From assembly GCA_002989075.1 (NCBI GenBank), contig PSQN01000003.1:62001-126000 (forward strand): a stretch of 64,000 nucleotides of DNA, in the 5' to 3' direction. This document shows, piece after piece, positions 1-11,961 of this stretch. This DNA comes from Arthonia radiata (Eukaryota; Ascomycota; Arthoniomycetes; Arthoniales; Arthoniaceae). How positions within the stretch are numbered: position 1 is the stretch's first letter; every line of letters starts with the position of its first letter. The notes under the pieces were generated by a model that had not been told where the DNA came from, did no database searches, and saw only the letters and a list, made by a program, of their open reading frames with translations. Both the position numbers and the translations under genes were made by a program.

Positions 1-2
1 CG

Positions 3-116
3 GATGAAGTGCAGAAGCGGACGTTCTTGGTGCAGCCTATCGGATTCCGTGTGTACGCTGGCGGCCGGACGAAGCCTGTGCATCCCGCCAAGAAGATTGA
101 GCGATCAATTAGCTGA
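3..116 (+). CDS. 3' end of an unidentified gene (partial)
   Basis: An open frame enters from the left edge and stops with TGA at 114-116, giving 37 residues that begin DEVQKRTFLVQ and end KKIERSIS. The composition is protein-like and basic, but it is too short to place in a family. It could be the last exon of a gene lying outside the window, or chance. The next gene starts 55 bases further on the same strand. Confidence 0.25.
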   Translation, partial: DEVQKRTFLVQPIGFRVYAGGRTKPVHPAKKIERSIS

Positions 117-170
117 GTTCGAGGATGTGAAGATGGACATGAATGCTGCAGGATAACGGGCGCTGTCCCT

Positions 171-1312
171 ATGCCAACACGATTGCTTGACGTCTCTTCC
201 CTAAACTCGCATGGCGGGTTGCGTCTCCACATTGGTAGATTAGGCGAGTCTACGCGTTACGCCGCGCTATCATATTGTTGGGGCGGCTCGAGCATCAGCA
301 CTACTTCAACAATATCGCCGACCATACTGACTTCATTCCAGCTTCATTCTTGCCGGCGACTGTCCTGGACGCTGCGAGGTTGGCTCGTGGACTCGGGCTT
401 GATTATCTTTGGATAGACGCTCTATGCATTATTCAAGACTCGAAGGATCATAAGCGTGCAGAGATCCGCAACATGCGCAACGTCTACAAGAACGCCTTCG
501 TCACCATCGTAGCTGGCTTTTCTAAGTCGGTGTACGACAGCTTTCTGCCACCTGACTTGACTCTTGTATCCGGTGTTGAGTTTCCTGTTGATGTAGGCCG
601 CAGTGATGAGAACGAGAGGTATCTGTGTCTCGAGAACATCGGCCAGTCTGACTACTGGAAGCGAGGTCCGAATACAAGAGCACGGTGTCTGGAAGAACGC
701 TTTTTCTCCCAGAGACTTCTCATCTTCAGCGAGTGGGGCATGATCTGGATGTGCAAGACCATGAGGGTCAACTATGACCCCTGTAGCGAAATCGAAGATG
801 CCGGACGGTACTTCGCGGGTATGACAGCCATCGATGAGACTGCTGAAGAGGTCCTTCACCAGTGGTGTGACATCGTCGCGCATCATACGGGGCGTAATCT
901 GACCACGCCAGAAGACTGCATCAAGGCTGAAACAGATATTGCTGAGGAGTTCTCACACCGATGGCGTCACTTGCTTGGCGACTACCATACGGGACACTGG
1001 TCGAAGCATGTAGAGACGGTGGTTTGGGAGCGGGTGGGTGCGGCCCCTCGTGTCGGCCCATCTTCGAATAATTATCTGATATTAGACCCAAAAGTCAATC
1101 AAACCCCCTTGCAATGCGTGGCGCCGTCGTGGTCATGGATGCAGGGGCACCAAAGCGTCGCGTATACCGTGAGACCTCGTCTGAGCGAAGCACAGCGGAG
1201 AAGCTTCGGTAGCAGTATCGAACGGTTGTACGACGTTTTGAATTTTCAAATGGTGTCGAAGGAGGGTGCCAGTGAGTCTCGTTTGGGCCTTCAGTGCTCA
1301 TTGACTGGATAA
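171..1312 (+). CDS. HET-domain (heterokaryon incompatibility) protein, frame shifted near its start
   Basis: HET proteins act in fungal self/non-self recognition and can trigger cell death after fusion of unlike hyphae. The domain's usual blocks are visible in order: RYAALSYCWGG, then YLWIDALCIIQDS, then a EIRNMRNVYKNA-type helix followed by FVTIVAG, and a closing APSWSWMQG block near the C-terminus. The first block reads in the frame starting at ATG 171, while everything from about position 290 reads in the frame that spans 275-1312. The conserved core therefore crosses one frame change inside the HET domain, close to the GGSS region. No normal intron fits there. It is either a decaying allele or a one-base sequence error. 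Total length would be about 380 residues. The family call is firm; whether the gene works is doubtful. Confidence 0.8.
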
Positions 1313-2010
1313 GCTCCGACTGTAGAAGCTCCGCGCGGGTAAATATCGCTGACTAGTTCTGTCTAGGTTCATTTGGTCCGATCAAATCCGCTTTGATCAC
1401 CATCAAAGCACCAGCTATTCAAACAGTGTGGACCGAGGACGCGAGGTTGTAGACAAACACCCTACCTCGAACAGAACTGGGCCGGGTGCATGCTGACTTT
1501 GCCCAATCCCTGAAGCCGGTCGAGCGCGAATTCTAGTGCGCCTTTCTAGGAAAGCGTGATGGACGGGCACCTTTCGGCGGTAGCGATACCAAGTTGTATT
1601 GCGTTGTTCATGAAGCTGCGGAAGTTGGTGCGTACTGCCGGATTGGACAAGCCTCAGTGTATCGAAGCGCCGACGGAGAAGGAGGAGGAGATGACGATTT
1701 CGTGGATCTTTCGTGTCGACAAGTCGTGAGAATCGTGTAGCGAGAAGCGAGCGTCGATGGGCCATGGTAAGTAGATTGCAAAGGAGTAGAAACAGAAGAC
1801 ATGGGCGGAAAGATGTGAGAAATGTGCATTTCTGCCCAATCTGGCAATCTGACCTCAATGGTATAAACTAGCGCGGAAGAAACGCGCTAAAACTGACGCG
1901 TCCCGACGCGTGCTCCAACAACCGCTATTCATCTGCTCCCACCATATCTTCGCCGTATTTGCTCATCGTCGCCAGCGCCCATCATCACGTCTCCTCATAC
2001 GCTCGCCAAC
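1313..2010. other. Intergenic stretch, no gene seen
   Basis: This 0.7 kb separates the HET gene from the primase gene. Overlapping minus-strand frames at 1415-1858 have no recognisable motif and no splice logic. The last 100 bases before 2011 are pyrimidine-rich, as expected for a fungal promoter or 5' leader. Confidence 0.5.
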
Positions 2011-3668
2011 ATGCCTCACTCAGTTCACGCTTCTTCCTCGCCTCCTGTGTCCGACAACGAACTCCCCGACGCTCCCTCCAGTTCTCCAGACCAGTCGAGC
2101 GAAAGCCAGAATGACGAACCCGAGACCACCAACGGTGGCACAAGTGGCAACACCTCACAAAAACAAAATCTAGCAGACATCTTCGACGACGAAGAGGACG
2201 ATGAGTTTAGCTCCTCGGCGCCCACGAGCAGTGAACAGCAGCCGGCTCTCGTGTACGCTACGCTCTCACGGTCATCCTTGATGGCTTATGCTGACTTCGA
2301 TGCAGCCTGGGACATGGCACCGACTACACCGACCCCGGCGTCATGCGCGCCTTTTATCAGCGCCTCTTCCCATATCGCTACCTTTTTCAATGGCTAAATC
2401 ACAGCCCGCAGCCGACGAATGACTTTGCCCACCGCGAGTTTGCATTCACATTACCCGGCGATATCTACGCCCGATATCAGGCCTTTCAGACCGCGGACCT
2501 GTGAGCCAATCCTGCTGACTGCCAATACGTTGCCGCTGATAATCTCCGACCTCACAGCTTCCGCAAATCCCTCATCACCTCGCTCCCCACACGCTTCGAG
2601 ATTGGCCCCGTTTACTCCACCAACCCTCGTGAACGCAAGTCTCTTCGACCCGGCGCGACGTTCAAACCTCTCTCAAAAGAACTCGTCCTCGATATCGACA
2701 TGTCCGACTACGACGCCATCCGCACATGCTGCACCGGCGCGTCCGTATGCTCAAAGTGCTGGTCGTGGATGCGCGTCGCCATTAAGGTGTTAGATGTCGC
2801 ATTACGTGAAGACTTTGGATGGAAACATATACTCTGGGTTTATTCAGGTCGACGAGGTGTGCACGCGTGGGTCTGCGACAAGAGCGCGAGACAATTGGAT
2901 GATCGATCAAGAACGGCCGTGGCAAATTACCTGGAAGCGCTGCGCGGCGGCGATGGCAAGACCAAGAAAACTGCGTTACGCAGACCATTACACCCGCATC
3001 TCGACCGCTCGCTCAATATCCTGCGTGAGACATTCCAGACCGACGTGCTTCGCGGCCAGGATCCATGGCGCGAGAACGAGAAGGCTTCGCACTTACTGAG
3101 TCTGCTGCCAGACCCCAAGCTCAACGCGGCGCTGAAGGAGAAGTGGGATGACGACCCCGGACGCAGCAGTCGCGACAAGTGGGCCGACATTGACGAGCTG
3201 GCTGCAGACTCCTCCCACCACTCGCAAGGTTTCGAGGCGAAGAAGCTGAAGGAGGCGAAACAAGATGTCGTGTTTGAGTATACGTATCCAAGGTTGGATG
3301 CGGCGGTGAGCAAGCACCTGAACCATTTACTCAAGAGCCCATTCTGCGTGCATCCCAAGAGTGGACGAGTGTGTGTGCCGATATCACCTGATGATGTTGA
3401 GAGCTTTGATCCAGAGGTAGTGCCGACGGTGACAGAATTGCTTTCAGAGGTGGACGAATGGGCTGGCAAGGATGGTGACGGCGATGTGTCGATGGGAGGA
3501 CAGCCTAGCGAGAAGATTCAAGCGGAGAGAAAAGTGCAAGATTGGGAGAAGACACGGTTGAAGCCATATGTGGAGTATTTCAGAGGCTTCGTGGCAGAGC
3601 TGGTGAGGGAGGAGACAAAGGGCGCCGCAAAGCGGAAGGTGGAGCAGACAGGCGCTATGGAATTTTGA
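2011..3668 (+). CDS. PRI1: DNA primase small (catalytic) subunit, PRI1/PRIM1
   Basis: This is the catalytic subunit of DNA primase, which makes the RNA part of the primer for DNA polymerase alpha in the nucleus. Three exons join in frame: 2011-2252, 2306-2500 and 2558-3668, giving 515 residues. Both introns (53 and 57 bases) have GT...CTGAC...AG signals. The acidic, serine-rich N-terminus (IFDDEEDDEF) is followed by the family core RFEIGPVY, then the metal-binding active-site motif LVLDIDMSDYD, then a zinc-binding cluster CCTGASVCSKCW, and then the nucleotide-binding stretch SGRRGVHAWVCD. All key residues of the archaeo-eukaryotic primase family appear present. The gene is complete and I see no damage. 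The start is the ATG at 2011, the first in the exon 1 frame. Confidence 0.93.
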
Positions 3669-4817
3669 AGCGTACTAATTCCTGGTTTATGAGTGGGAAA
3701 CACGTCCACCATGAGAACGCAAGTCCAGACCAAACGCTTGACGTCCCCTTCCTGACGCGACTCAGCACAAGAGCCGTGCGAGCAGCCATAAAGTACCCTA
3801 CCGACGGCCTATGCTCAGCTGTCTGGAGTCGAGTCCAGGTGCAGGGCACACTGCATCGCTGCATCTCGATGCCTAAGATGCGTAACGTATTTACACAAGT
3901 TGCATGTGGCCAAGTGTCCGGAAGCTGCCATCTAATCGATCACTGAAGTAGGTCCGCAAATTCCAAGAGTTGAACCTGTGGTAATCTTACTAGGCGGGAC
4001 GAAGGAGCGTCATGAGTAGCATCCGCTTTGCTGAGGGGTAAGTACCGTACGACAGGAGTCTTGCACGACCGAGTTGCTCGCCCTTGTACATGCCACCCAT
4101 ATAACACAGCTGGCGAAGCAGGTGAGCATGAACAGGCTGTCTCTTCGCTTTTAATCTGATCAATCTGCTCCAGAGTCTGCATGTACCGTCACTTGGCTCT
4201 ACTAGGTATCATTGTCGACGTCACAAGATCACTGAAACTATTTCGACCAGCCGAGCGTGGAAAGGGCGATGTGAGGATTCGTGCCCGTACTCAGCTAATC
4301 TCTTATCACCCGACGGCAGAAGACCGCGGCGCCTGGGATACTTGCCGTGACGAGAAGCCTTTACATCTCGACACCTCACCCGACCGACAGAAGCCCGAAG
4401 TACTTAGCATTCGTCACTGAATACCGCTTGCATTTTCCTCTCTACGTCTTCTCGTGTCGTCTTCACGTGCAGGATCCGCTTGAAGATCTTTACAGCTCCC
4501 GGCGCCTTATCAGCCTCTGTCACTGAGTACTCCTCGCGTTTCCCTTCCCAGTCCTCTCCAAGATATCACACCTCTTCTCAGTATCCCCCGTACCACCTCG
4601 AAAGCATATGCACAAACCCTCAGTATCCCCCACATAACCTGAGACGCACACGCACAGCAGAACAACCCCACAAGAATCCTCAAATCACCCTCTGCAATCA
4701 AACCACTTACCGCAGCCCCAACACCACCACCACCACCACCTCACCCTCCCCCAACCCCTCAACCAACACCTCTCGCACCGCCTCCACAGACTCCTACACT
4801 CCCACTTCGCCGAAGCG
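3669..4817. other. Intergenic stretch, mostly featureless
   Basis: There is no supported gene here. Short frames such as 4181-4420 lack motifs. The block CTCAGTATCCCCC occurs twice (about 4577 and 4619), and a CAC/ACC trinucleotide run lies near 4720-4740. The frame of the next gene stays open upstream to about 4638, without an ATG. Confidence 0.5.
4720..4740 (+). repeat. ACC trinucleotide microsatellite
   Basis: About seven uninterrupted CAC/ACC units lie here. In the frame of the downstream small gene they would read as a run of six histidines. Confidence 0.8.
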
Positions 4818-5219
4818 ATGGCCCACGACCTCCCGTCCACGCACTGTCGCGACGAAAACCGGCTACATGGCCATGAGGACGACGAGACGATGCCTTGCCA
4901 CGTTTTCTTGCGCCGGATCTTGCACCTAGCGCATACAAATGATTATAGTGAGGCACTCGTGATGCGGGGTTTGGATGAGCATGTTAGGGATGTTGAGGCG
5001 CGGATGCAGGCGTGTCTGGGGAAGGGCAAGGGGAAGGTGTCGTGTGGGGAGGGTTGTGTGAAGGATTCAGAGAGGGAGGGCTGTGTGCTTGAGTGGGGGA
5101 AGTTGCGGGGCGTGTTGGGGTGTGTGCGGGAGGTGAGGGTGGCGGTGGTTGCGAAGACGGGGTGTGAGGACAGCGTGTCGGGAAGAGAGCGGAAGGTACG
5201 GATGGGTGAGCTGAATTAG
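4818..5219 (+). CDS. Small hypothetical protein, possible LPxELQ-family member
   Basis: The function is unknown. From ATG 4818 the frame gives 133 residues. It includes a helical stretch CHVFLRRILHLAHTNDYSEA, a charged segment (RGLDEHVRDVEARMQ), a glycine/lysine/cysteine-rich linker, and a hydrophobic basic end (VREVRVAVVAKTG). The same frame is open upstream to 4638 and reads LPQPLNQHLSHRLHRLL, so a 5' exon may be missing from this model. The tail resembles that of the minus-strand protein at 37.2-37.7 kb (VLKRVKVWLARMG), and the neighbour at 5776 belongs to the same putative family. Strong C-richness in the first half and G-richness in the second half of the frame may exaggerate its coding look. 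Confidence 0.4.
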   Translation: MAHDLPSTHCRDENRLHGHEDDETMPCHVFLRRILHLAHTNDYSEALVMRGLDEHVRDVEARMQACLGKGKGKVSCGEGCVKDSEREGCVLEWGKLRGVLGCVREVRVAVVAKTGCEDSVSGRERKVRMGELN

Positions 5220-5775
5220 CTTTGGTGGTTGGACTTCGGGGTCGAACGAAGAAGATCGGGCTAGGCTGGCAGACGCTAGTCTTACGGTGTCTTCATCTAC
5301 GTTGAAATAAGTGTCTGGTGGGCAAGCCGGGTCTTTGACATTCCACCGCTGCTTGGCGATTTGTTGAGCCTCCTAATCAATACTACCGCTTCCTAGAGAT
5401 CTTCAAGCAGTGTCTCGCTTATAGTCGTACTTCAGCCTACGGGAATCCCTTCGGAGCAGCTTGCTAAGGGTGAAGAAGGTGCGGGAAGAACTTGCGGAGC
5501 TGCCCAAGATCTGCGCAGAACAGCGCCGCATAATCAAAAGCATCGACGCTGCTATCATAATATTGCTGGGTGACAGCTGGGTGACAGCGTGGACGTTTCC
5601 TAGTGTTACTGTCGTAATCAAGAAGGCCCGCTAACTGCTCACGTCCTCCTTTTCCCCTGCAAGCACTCCTGCCACTCGAAATAAAGCTGGCTCTCTTAGA
5701 CCTGGCGTCTTGCTCTTCATTTATTTTACTCCATTCCAATATCATCAACAACTTCGTCCGTCAGCAGGCTTCAGA
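5220..5775. other. Intergenic stretch with a short tandem duplication
   Basis: No gene is supported. At about 5566-5588 the unit GCTGGGTGACA occurs twice in tandem. The rest looks like ordinary promoter or leader sequence for the gene at 5776. Confidence 0.4.
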
Positions 5776-6315
5776 ATGTATCACCTCGGCCGGAGCGCCA
5801 AGCACGAACAGCAAAACAAATCGCGTAATCATGTTGGACGCCTCTTGCACGGTATGCCGCACGAGGTACAAAGAGAGATACACTTACACACCGTGCGCAA
5901 AATGTTGGACGAGCATGTGCGACAGTCCATGAGCTCGAAGCGTATGCGGTCACACATGATCAACGAGCAGTATTTCCGAAACAATCCTGCCAGCAGAAGC
6001 CTTCTTAATTGTGGCCCCTTTTTAGGGCGACTTGAAGCATTAGCTAGGCCCAACGACTGCTGTCGGGGTGTGGTCCTCCTCGGCCTCGAATAGCAGATAA
6101 AGCACCTTACAGAGCGGATTGACAACGATTTGCATCGGGCGAGGCACAACGAGTCTCTCTGTGAGATGACCGACGGCATCCCAACTGAGTACGACCAGTT
6201 CAATTTGTGTAGCGTGCGCTCTTGCGCTATTGAAATGAAGCGTAGATTACTGCAGACATTCCCGGAGAAAGACGCAAACACCAAGGTCGGCGCAGAGGTC
6301 AATGCTTCGAAATAG
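5776..6315 (+). pseudogene. LPxELQ (F-box-like) family protein with one in-frame TAG
   Basis: From ATG 5776 the frame runs to TAA-type stop 6313-6315 with a single TAG at 6091-6093. The N-terminal half contains LLHGMPHEVQREIHLHTV, which matches the pattern hydrophobic-xx-P-x-E-(L/V)-Q-xx-I seen in the proteins at 37.2, 50.8 and 51.3 kb in this window. After the TAG the frame still looks coding (charged helices such as RHNESLCEMTDGIP and IEMKRRLLQTFPEKD), 73 residues more. Without the stop the protein would be about 179 residues. The stop could come from CAG by a C-to-T change. Alternatively, the gene ends at the TAG with 105 residues. The F-box-like call rests only on the short LPxELQ pattern. 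Confidence 0.45.
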
Positions 6316-8282
6316 AGACGTACTGAATGAAGACTGACCTGCAATGGCCACGCGGGAGAGTGGTGCTTCTTTGCATTTTCATAGGTGTTCTGTCTTGCGG
6401 AAGATTGCTGCTCTTGCTACTGCGCAGAGCTCATGCTGGAGCATCCTTGAGATTCGCGCTAGCCCAGTCTCGCGGTGAGGTCTTCTATACTCTGCAAGCA
6501 TCCGACTTCACTCTTCTGCTTCGTGAAGACGCATGACACGCAACTCACGCAACGTCCGGATATCTTGATGATTTGCTCAAACGACCTCGTTTGATCTTTG
6601 GGCAGCATAACATACGTGGCGTCCATGGGCGCAAGTGGCCGCCGGAATCAGGGCGGCAGACTGCAAGTCTGATACCATGGCATTTTTGGAGACGTCCGGT
6701 TGCTGAGCTTCAGATCACGTCCGGCGCTGGCCACGCGGCACTAGAGTTGTCGCCATGGGCTCAAAGCACTCCTTTGCCTTTAGAGACATGCCCGACCATA
6801 ATCCGCGTGAGAGCAAGAAGCTGGTTCTGAATTACTCCCTCGGTCATCTGCGCAGACCGGTCTCGCGCGCCGCACTGATGTATGGTATGAAGCAGGACGT
6901 GCCAATGGATAACTCCTCCAATGACCCGGATAATTGCCAGACGTGGCTGCGCATGGTGAGAAGACACCTCGAGAGTGCGGGATACCTTTCCAGCTGCGAA
7001 GTCAAGAAGGTGTCGCACGGATGGACTACGCTATAGTGCAAGCGAATTTCAATGGTCTGTATTGCTGAGAGTCACAGCTCCGCACCTTTGGAAAGCACTG
7101 AGTGTGTATGTGCGAGAGTGGGGAGAAGAAGAAGATCTGGGGGTAAAGGCAGATTAGCCTACATGGGCTAAATCGCTTTTGGCTAGCCTGAACGCTAGCA
7201 ACGATAAATATCCCTATCACTTACCTCGGCACACGCATCGTCACTTTTCTTGATTCTCTCACTATTCACCTCCAGTCCAGTCACATCAGACACTGCAAAT
7301 CGTGCGATCGCCTAATTCGACCGCAATCTTCAAAGCATTCGAAGTTATTGCAGCAGTGAGGACATTCCCATGAACTCTCGCGGGGAAAAATAATTCTCAT
7401 GGGTCGGCAAAGTACCCACTGGCGCGTCGCGAAACAGCTAAGTGCAGCTACTAACTCTGTCATGTTTCCATCAAGTTTGTTTGAGTCACTCAGGACAGTT
7501 TGCAGCGTTGCAGCCTCTATCAAAACTACGCCACGCAATCCTGATCATACACTCGAAGGAGATCCTTCGTCGCCAGCAATATTCCCTTTCGCCCCATGCG
7601 AGGATTCTTCATACTTGCATCCTTCAGGATCAATCTATTCTAAGGCCTGGCGAGCCTCGTCCGATCCGCACATCATTCCAAACGTCCCCTTCTGGTGCGC
7701 TATCACACATCCGTACACTCCGCCTTTTCCTCTGAAAGCCCGTGCACAACAATCAGGCAACATTGCACCTCGTTTTCTTCTACCTCGAATCCAAATCGTT
7801 GCGCTCTTGAACCGAGACGGCTGATAGCGGCGAAGACAACGACGAGGATTTGTCACAGCGATCAGTTATTTACTGTCGTGCCGTAGACATACCGCTACCG
7901 CAACTGCAGAAATATGTTCGCGCGGTGGAAGGGCGCGTTTGCTGCGTGTCACTACACGTCTGAGGCTCTAATGAACGTTTGGCCTTAGACGAATTGAGCC
8001 TGATAGAAACAATGGGTTACGAAACAAGACTCTAACATTTCTACTACTATTGCGGCACGGCAGTAAACCAGCTGGGTCACTGCACCCATTTATGACTATA
8101 CGCTCAAGCACATGAGTGTCAGGAAAACTTCGCGCGACATCAAGCAAACCCATGGGCAGCTTTATGATGTTTCTTGTGCCAATATCTTTGTGGACGCCAC
8201 CGTAGTCTGATAAGCATGTGCAGGGTGCCATCCTGTCTTTTCCAGCGAAAGAGAGGCTCTCAGACTCTGAGCGTCTGGCGTA
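6316..8282. other. Gene-poor stretch
   Basis: There are no convincing genes in 2 kb. The frame at 6755-7036 (93 codons from ATG, MGSKHSFAFRDMPDHN...) is the most protein-like piece, but it has no family signal and no close relative in the window. A short tRNA-like anticodon arm at about 6650 lacks the remaining tRNA parts. Confidence 0.4.
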
Positions 8283-9600
8283 TTAGTATTTGCCACGACA
8301 GGTCAAGCGTTTCCTCATGACGTTCATCACATTCCTTTTCTTCAACAGCTTAATCCAGCTATGCTTCACAAACACCTCCAATATTCCATCAAGCATTCTC
8401 AAGCGCTTTTCGTTGCTCATCTGCCCATCTCCTCCATATAGACGCTCACCAAGCTTGTTAATTTTTATCGATCGGGACCGGCTTGGACATCTTGAGGACA
8501 CACGGCGCTACTAAGATTGCGAAGTCTCTTGCGACTTTATCCCGGCACAAAACATTCCTAAACGAGTGTGATTAGCATACGCGACGCCATCCCGATCAAT
8601 TGCGAGACACGTCCATACGTTGCGAAAGCTCTGCCTTGGGCCCCGATCGGCCATATATTGAAATACCTGATTACCAACCCGCTTTTGTCGCCGCTTGTGT
8701 CTCCAACCATGGCGATTTCCATGGCATTTGCCTTTTCTCCTGAGAACTTTGGGCCCCGAAAGTTAGCCGGTTGCGAAATCCGTCGGCAGATGCAGATCGA
8801 GAGGCTTACATTTTCTCCACACAGTCCAGGAATCTCAAGCAACATAGCTTGTATCGTATAAGGTAGAGCTGAGTTGATGCAATAAGTCGATAGGAAGTTA
8901 AGATAAACTTTGAATTGTTGGAGCGGGATTTCTTAGTAGCTGTTACTCTTTGGCCAACACACCTCCGTGGAACGCATACGTGTGCAGGCTTTAACGAATT
9001 TTGCAATGATGCAATCTGTTCTGGGGCTCAGTGGGTGAGGTGGTTGTGGCGCAGAATCCCCCCTGCTACGGATAGAATCAATTGTTTACGTCATCTGGGC
9101 ATTGGAGTGCTGCAGACGGTCTGCTACATTACTTCATCTGAACGACGCTTGCATCGGCAATATATCTGCGTCACAAGCTGATCATCACTCAAAGACTGTT
9201 CTTCAAAAGATCCTACAATGGCTACCTCCAGATACACTACCTTCATCAAAGTCACTACTATCATCTGCCCCTCTTTAACGATCCGGTCTGGTTGCTTCAT
9301 CCGAACGATCTAGAAGACTACTCAACATTGGTATTACGCTCATTTGTCAGTCGTTCTTGGCTTCCTGAGCAGCTCACTCTACTCTCATCTCTGTTATAAG
9401 TGGGCATCTACCTATCTAGCCAGTTTGCGGATAGTGTCAGCCACTTGCAATTCTTAGCAAGAATGCAGGATGAGCGCATCCCTCAAAGTTCTGGCGAATG
9501 ATTTTAAGTAATCCTTACTCCCTTCGTCCGGACTAATTGTCTGCAAAGTTGTTCTTACCGGAGCTGTACCAGATCCGGGATTACCTCTCATCCACGAAGA
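8283..9600 (-). pseudogene. Array 1, unit 1: decayed copy of the three-module tandem family
   Basis: Reading right to left, a short remnant at about 9510-9590 aligns with the first exon end of unit 4. Both share the donor-like GTAAGGATT, and DN-stop-SGR stands where unit 4 has ENQSEL. The last module at 8283-8501 reads MLDGILEVFVKHSWIKLLKK and aligns with ALEEFLNVFVGRKWM of unit 4. The middle module is not clearly found. I take it as an old, broken copy of an unknown gene. It is the leftmost unit of the array. Confidence 0.45.
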
Positions 9601-9629
9601 AGCTAGCTGCACTCCGTCAGTGGCTCCTA

Positions 9630-10990
9630 CTAGGATGTCTTGGCTCTCGAGCTTGCCCCATCGCGCTTTCTTAACCCATCATCGACAATCTGCACAGCTT
9701 TCTCCCCTTCCTCCTTAGTCATCCAGCGCCTGCGCACGAATAAGTCCAGAAGCCCCTGTAGCGGCCCTAGTTCGCATGCCTTTATTGCAACCAGATTATT
9801 TTTGAGCTCCGTATTAAAGTCATTGCACGACACATGGCTTTTCGCCTGCGTCTCGTACGCGTGATGCTTCTTCGTCAGACGAATACGTCCGCCCTTCCGG
9901 AAGAGATCGATGCTAGTTACGCCCTGTCAGCTCCCATTGTGAAGTCTAAGATAGAGCTGTATACAAACTAGCAATAACGCCTCGTGTACGCTCTGCCGAA
10001 TAACGACCGCACCGTTAAAAACTCAACTCTGACGCCGCAATTCGTACGGGTAGATTTCTTTTGTAGAGGTGCAATTATCTTAAAACGGATCTTGTCGACG
10101 TTTGTGCCCGGTCTCCACAACAATGTTAGTTTAGCTTCTCAAAGTGTGCTATGTACACACCTGGGGCGGTTCGTCTTACACTGGTCCCTTTCTAGCTGGG
10201 AATGGTGTTGCGGCTACGAAGCGGGGCGGCTCAGGGCAACCCCATATCGTCACCCCATTTCGAAATGGTACTGCCCCCAAGAACAGAAAGATAGAGGCCT
10301 AAACCCCCCAAATAATAGCGCTAAGAAGACAGTATTACTACTTACGCTCCCTACCCTCTGACCCTTACCTACATTTAAGTCTCGTTGCAGGTACTTCCTC
10401 CCTACGCTACGCTACAGGATCCCTCTCGCGGACCCCTCTCAGGCTTAGCTCGACCTGCGTTTTAGAAGTTATACAAGCCCCCTGAAGGATGGGGTATGGT
10501 TTATTGTTCGCGGTAGTTTTGGAGAGTTTGGGGCTGCCCCGTAGAAATGCGGTGACGACATGGGGTTGCCCTGAGCCGCCCCGGCTGCGAAGGGTGTTGA
10601 TTGGATCCGACATTGATCGGTTGGGTAGACTCCGCGGTTGATCAGTCTAAAAACTCAGGAGCTAGGTTAAGAATATTATGATTCAAAGATTAGTTTTCAA
10701 TCTTCAGGTCAAAAAGACACTACAAGAGGTTGCAAAGATGTCAGAGACTACCGGCGGCTTGCCAGAAGTCTTCATATATCCATTTAGCCAGTCTGTGGAG
10801 ATTTTGGATGCTGCAAGCTGTTCACAACCTGTAGGAGTGGGGACACATGTAGTGTGAGCGTAATCCTGAGCAGCCTTGATGGAGAATTTCGAGTCATCCT
10901 TACATTCCAGCACTCGAAAAATCATCTGCCAAGACTTTTTGCCGCAGCCGTATGGGATTCGAAGTCACTGTTCTCCTACCTTGTCGTGAA
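9630..10990 (-). CDS. Array 1, unit 2: unknown three-module tandem family
   Basis: Function unknown. The middle module at about 9965-10105 reads NVDKIRFKIIA, then NCGVRVEFL. The last module at 9630-9915 includes SIDLFRKGGRIRLTKK, then LLDLFVRRRWMTKEEGEKA. These align position by position with units 3-5. A first-exon remnant near 10907-10990 ends at the same donor-like GTAAGGAT, but its frame is poor, so this copy may be partly decayed. A splice from CGV...-type exon to SI(D/K)xF-type exon fits the same place as in units 3-5. There is no signal peptide or membrane segment that I can see. Confidence 0.45.
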
Positions 10991-11043
10991 ATATTTTACC
11001 TGGGTCTCTTACTGAAATCATGTTCTCGCATCTGTCACGGTTC

Positions 11044-11870
11044 TCAATTTATCAGCCCGCGCTTAGCCAACTTCCTATCTATCTCTGTCCTCGTTTTATG
11101 CGCAGCCTGCTCACTCATCCATCCTTTCTGCTGGAACAAGGCGAGTGCTCTTTGCAACGATCCTCCGTCCTGCAACGCATTCGCTGTGTCCGCAAACTCA
11201 GGCTTCTCGAGCTCCCGTTGATACTCCTCCCACGATACGACACGCGCCGTCTTAGCCGTGTGCAGTCTACCCATCGAGAACCCGGTGAAGCTTTCCTTGA
11301 CATAAAAGTGTTTGGTCCTGACGCCTTATTAGTTTTCACCATCGAAATAGCAGGATTGCGTACGTACTAATCGCAAAGCCGTGTAATAAATCCCCACTGC
11401 TGCTCCTCCAGAAGTTCGATCTCGACGCCGCAATGGTCGCGATCAGGTCCATGGTACGCGATTCCAGTGAGCCGGAACTGAATCTGGTTGACGTGGTGAC
11501 CCTGGGGCTGGGGTGGTCTTCAATAAGCTTCCAGTGTTCGCATCTCACACGTCTAACACGTTCGTACTCACGCCGTATGTTGTACCCATAGGAGATTCCT
11601 TATGGTCTCGATGGGTACTGATGAACATTCGAAATCCCATGGTTGTCCAGCTTCTTTTGCGGTGTTTTGGCGACTGACATACGGTGTTTGTGACGTTACA
11701 AATTGAAGATGCACGGGAAGTAGACTGTGAAATATTATGCATCGCTCCGTAAGCCATCTGCTATACTTAAGCAAGTTTTGAACATGCCAACTTGCAAAAG
11801 GTGGATCAAGGTGCAACCTGTCTGACAGGTATAGGATCAGCGCGATCCTTCCAAGTCCTGGAGGATGTTC
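11044..11870 (-). CDS. Array 1, unit 3: unknown three-module tandem family
   Basis: Modules in order on the minus strand: FASWHVQNLLKYSRWLTE (about 11650-11800), then VNQIQFRLTGIAYHG and HCGVEIELLEEQ (about 11365-11500). After an intron that carries a CTAAT-type branch site, the last module at 11044-11320 reads RTKHFYVKESFTGF, VVSWEEYQRELEKPEF, and LQRALALFQQKGWMSEQ. The last exon ends KLAKRGLIN. This is one of the best preserved copies. No known domain is recognised. The exact 5' end was not resolved. Confidence 0.5.
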
Positions 11871-11961
11871 TCAGGTTATCACTGAATCCCAGCGCTTGCA
11901 CTTATCGATACGGTATTCTTATCGCAGACAAGCCGAGTTTGGCATCTTACAGTAATGCAAG

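Noticed and set aside
2927-3469. Minus-strand frame of 180 codons inside the primase gene
   Set aside because: It is antisense to the primase core, has a serine-rich shadow composition and no motifs of its own.
6640-6700. tRNA-Cys-like anticodon arm (CAGACTGCAAGTCTG)
   Set aside because: No T-arm, D-arm or acceptor stem can be paired around it. The motif is a short palindrome.
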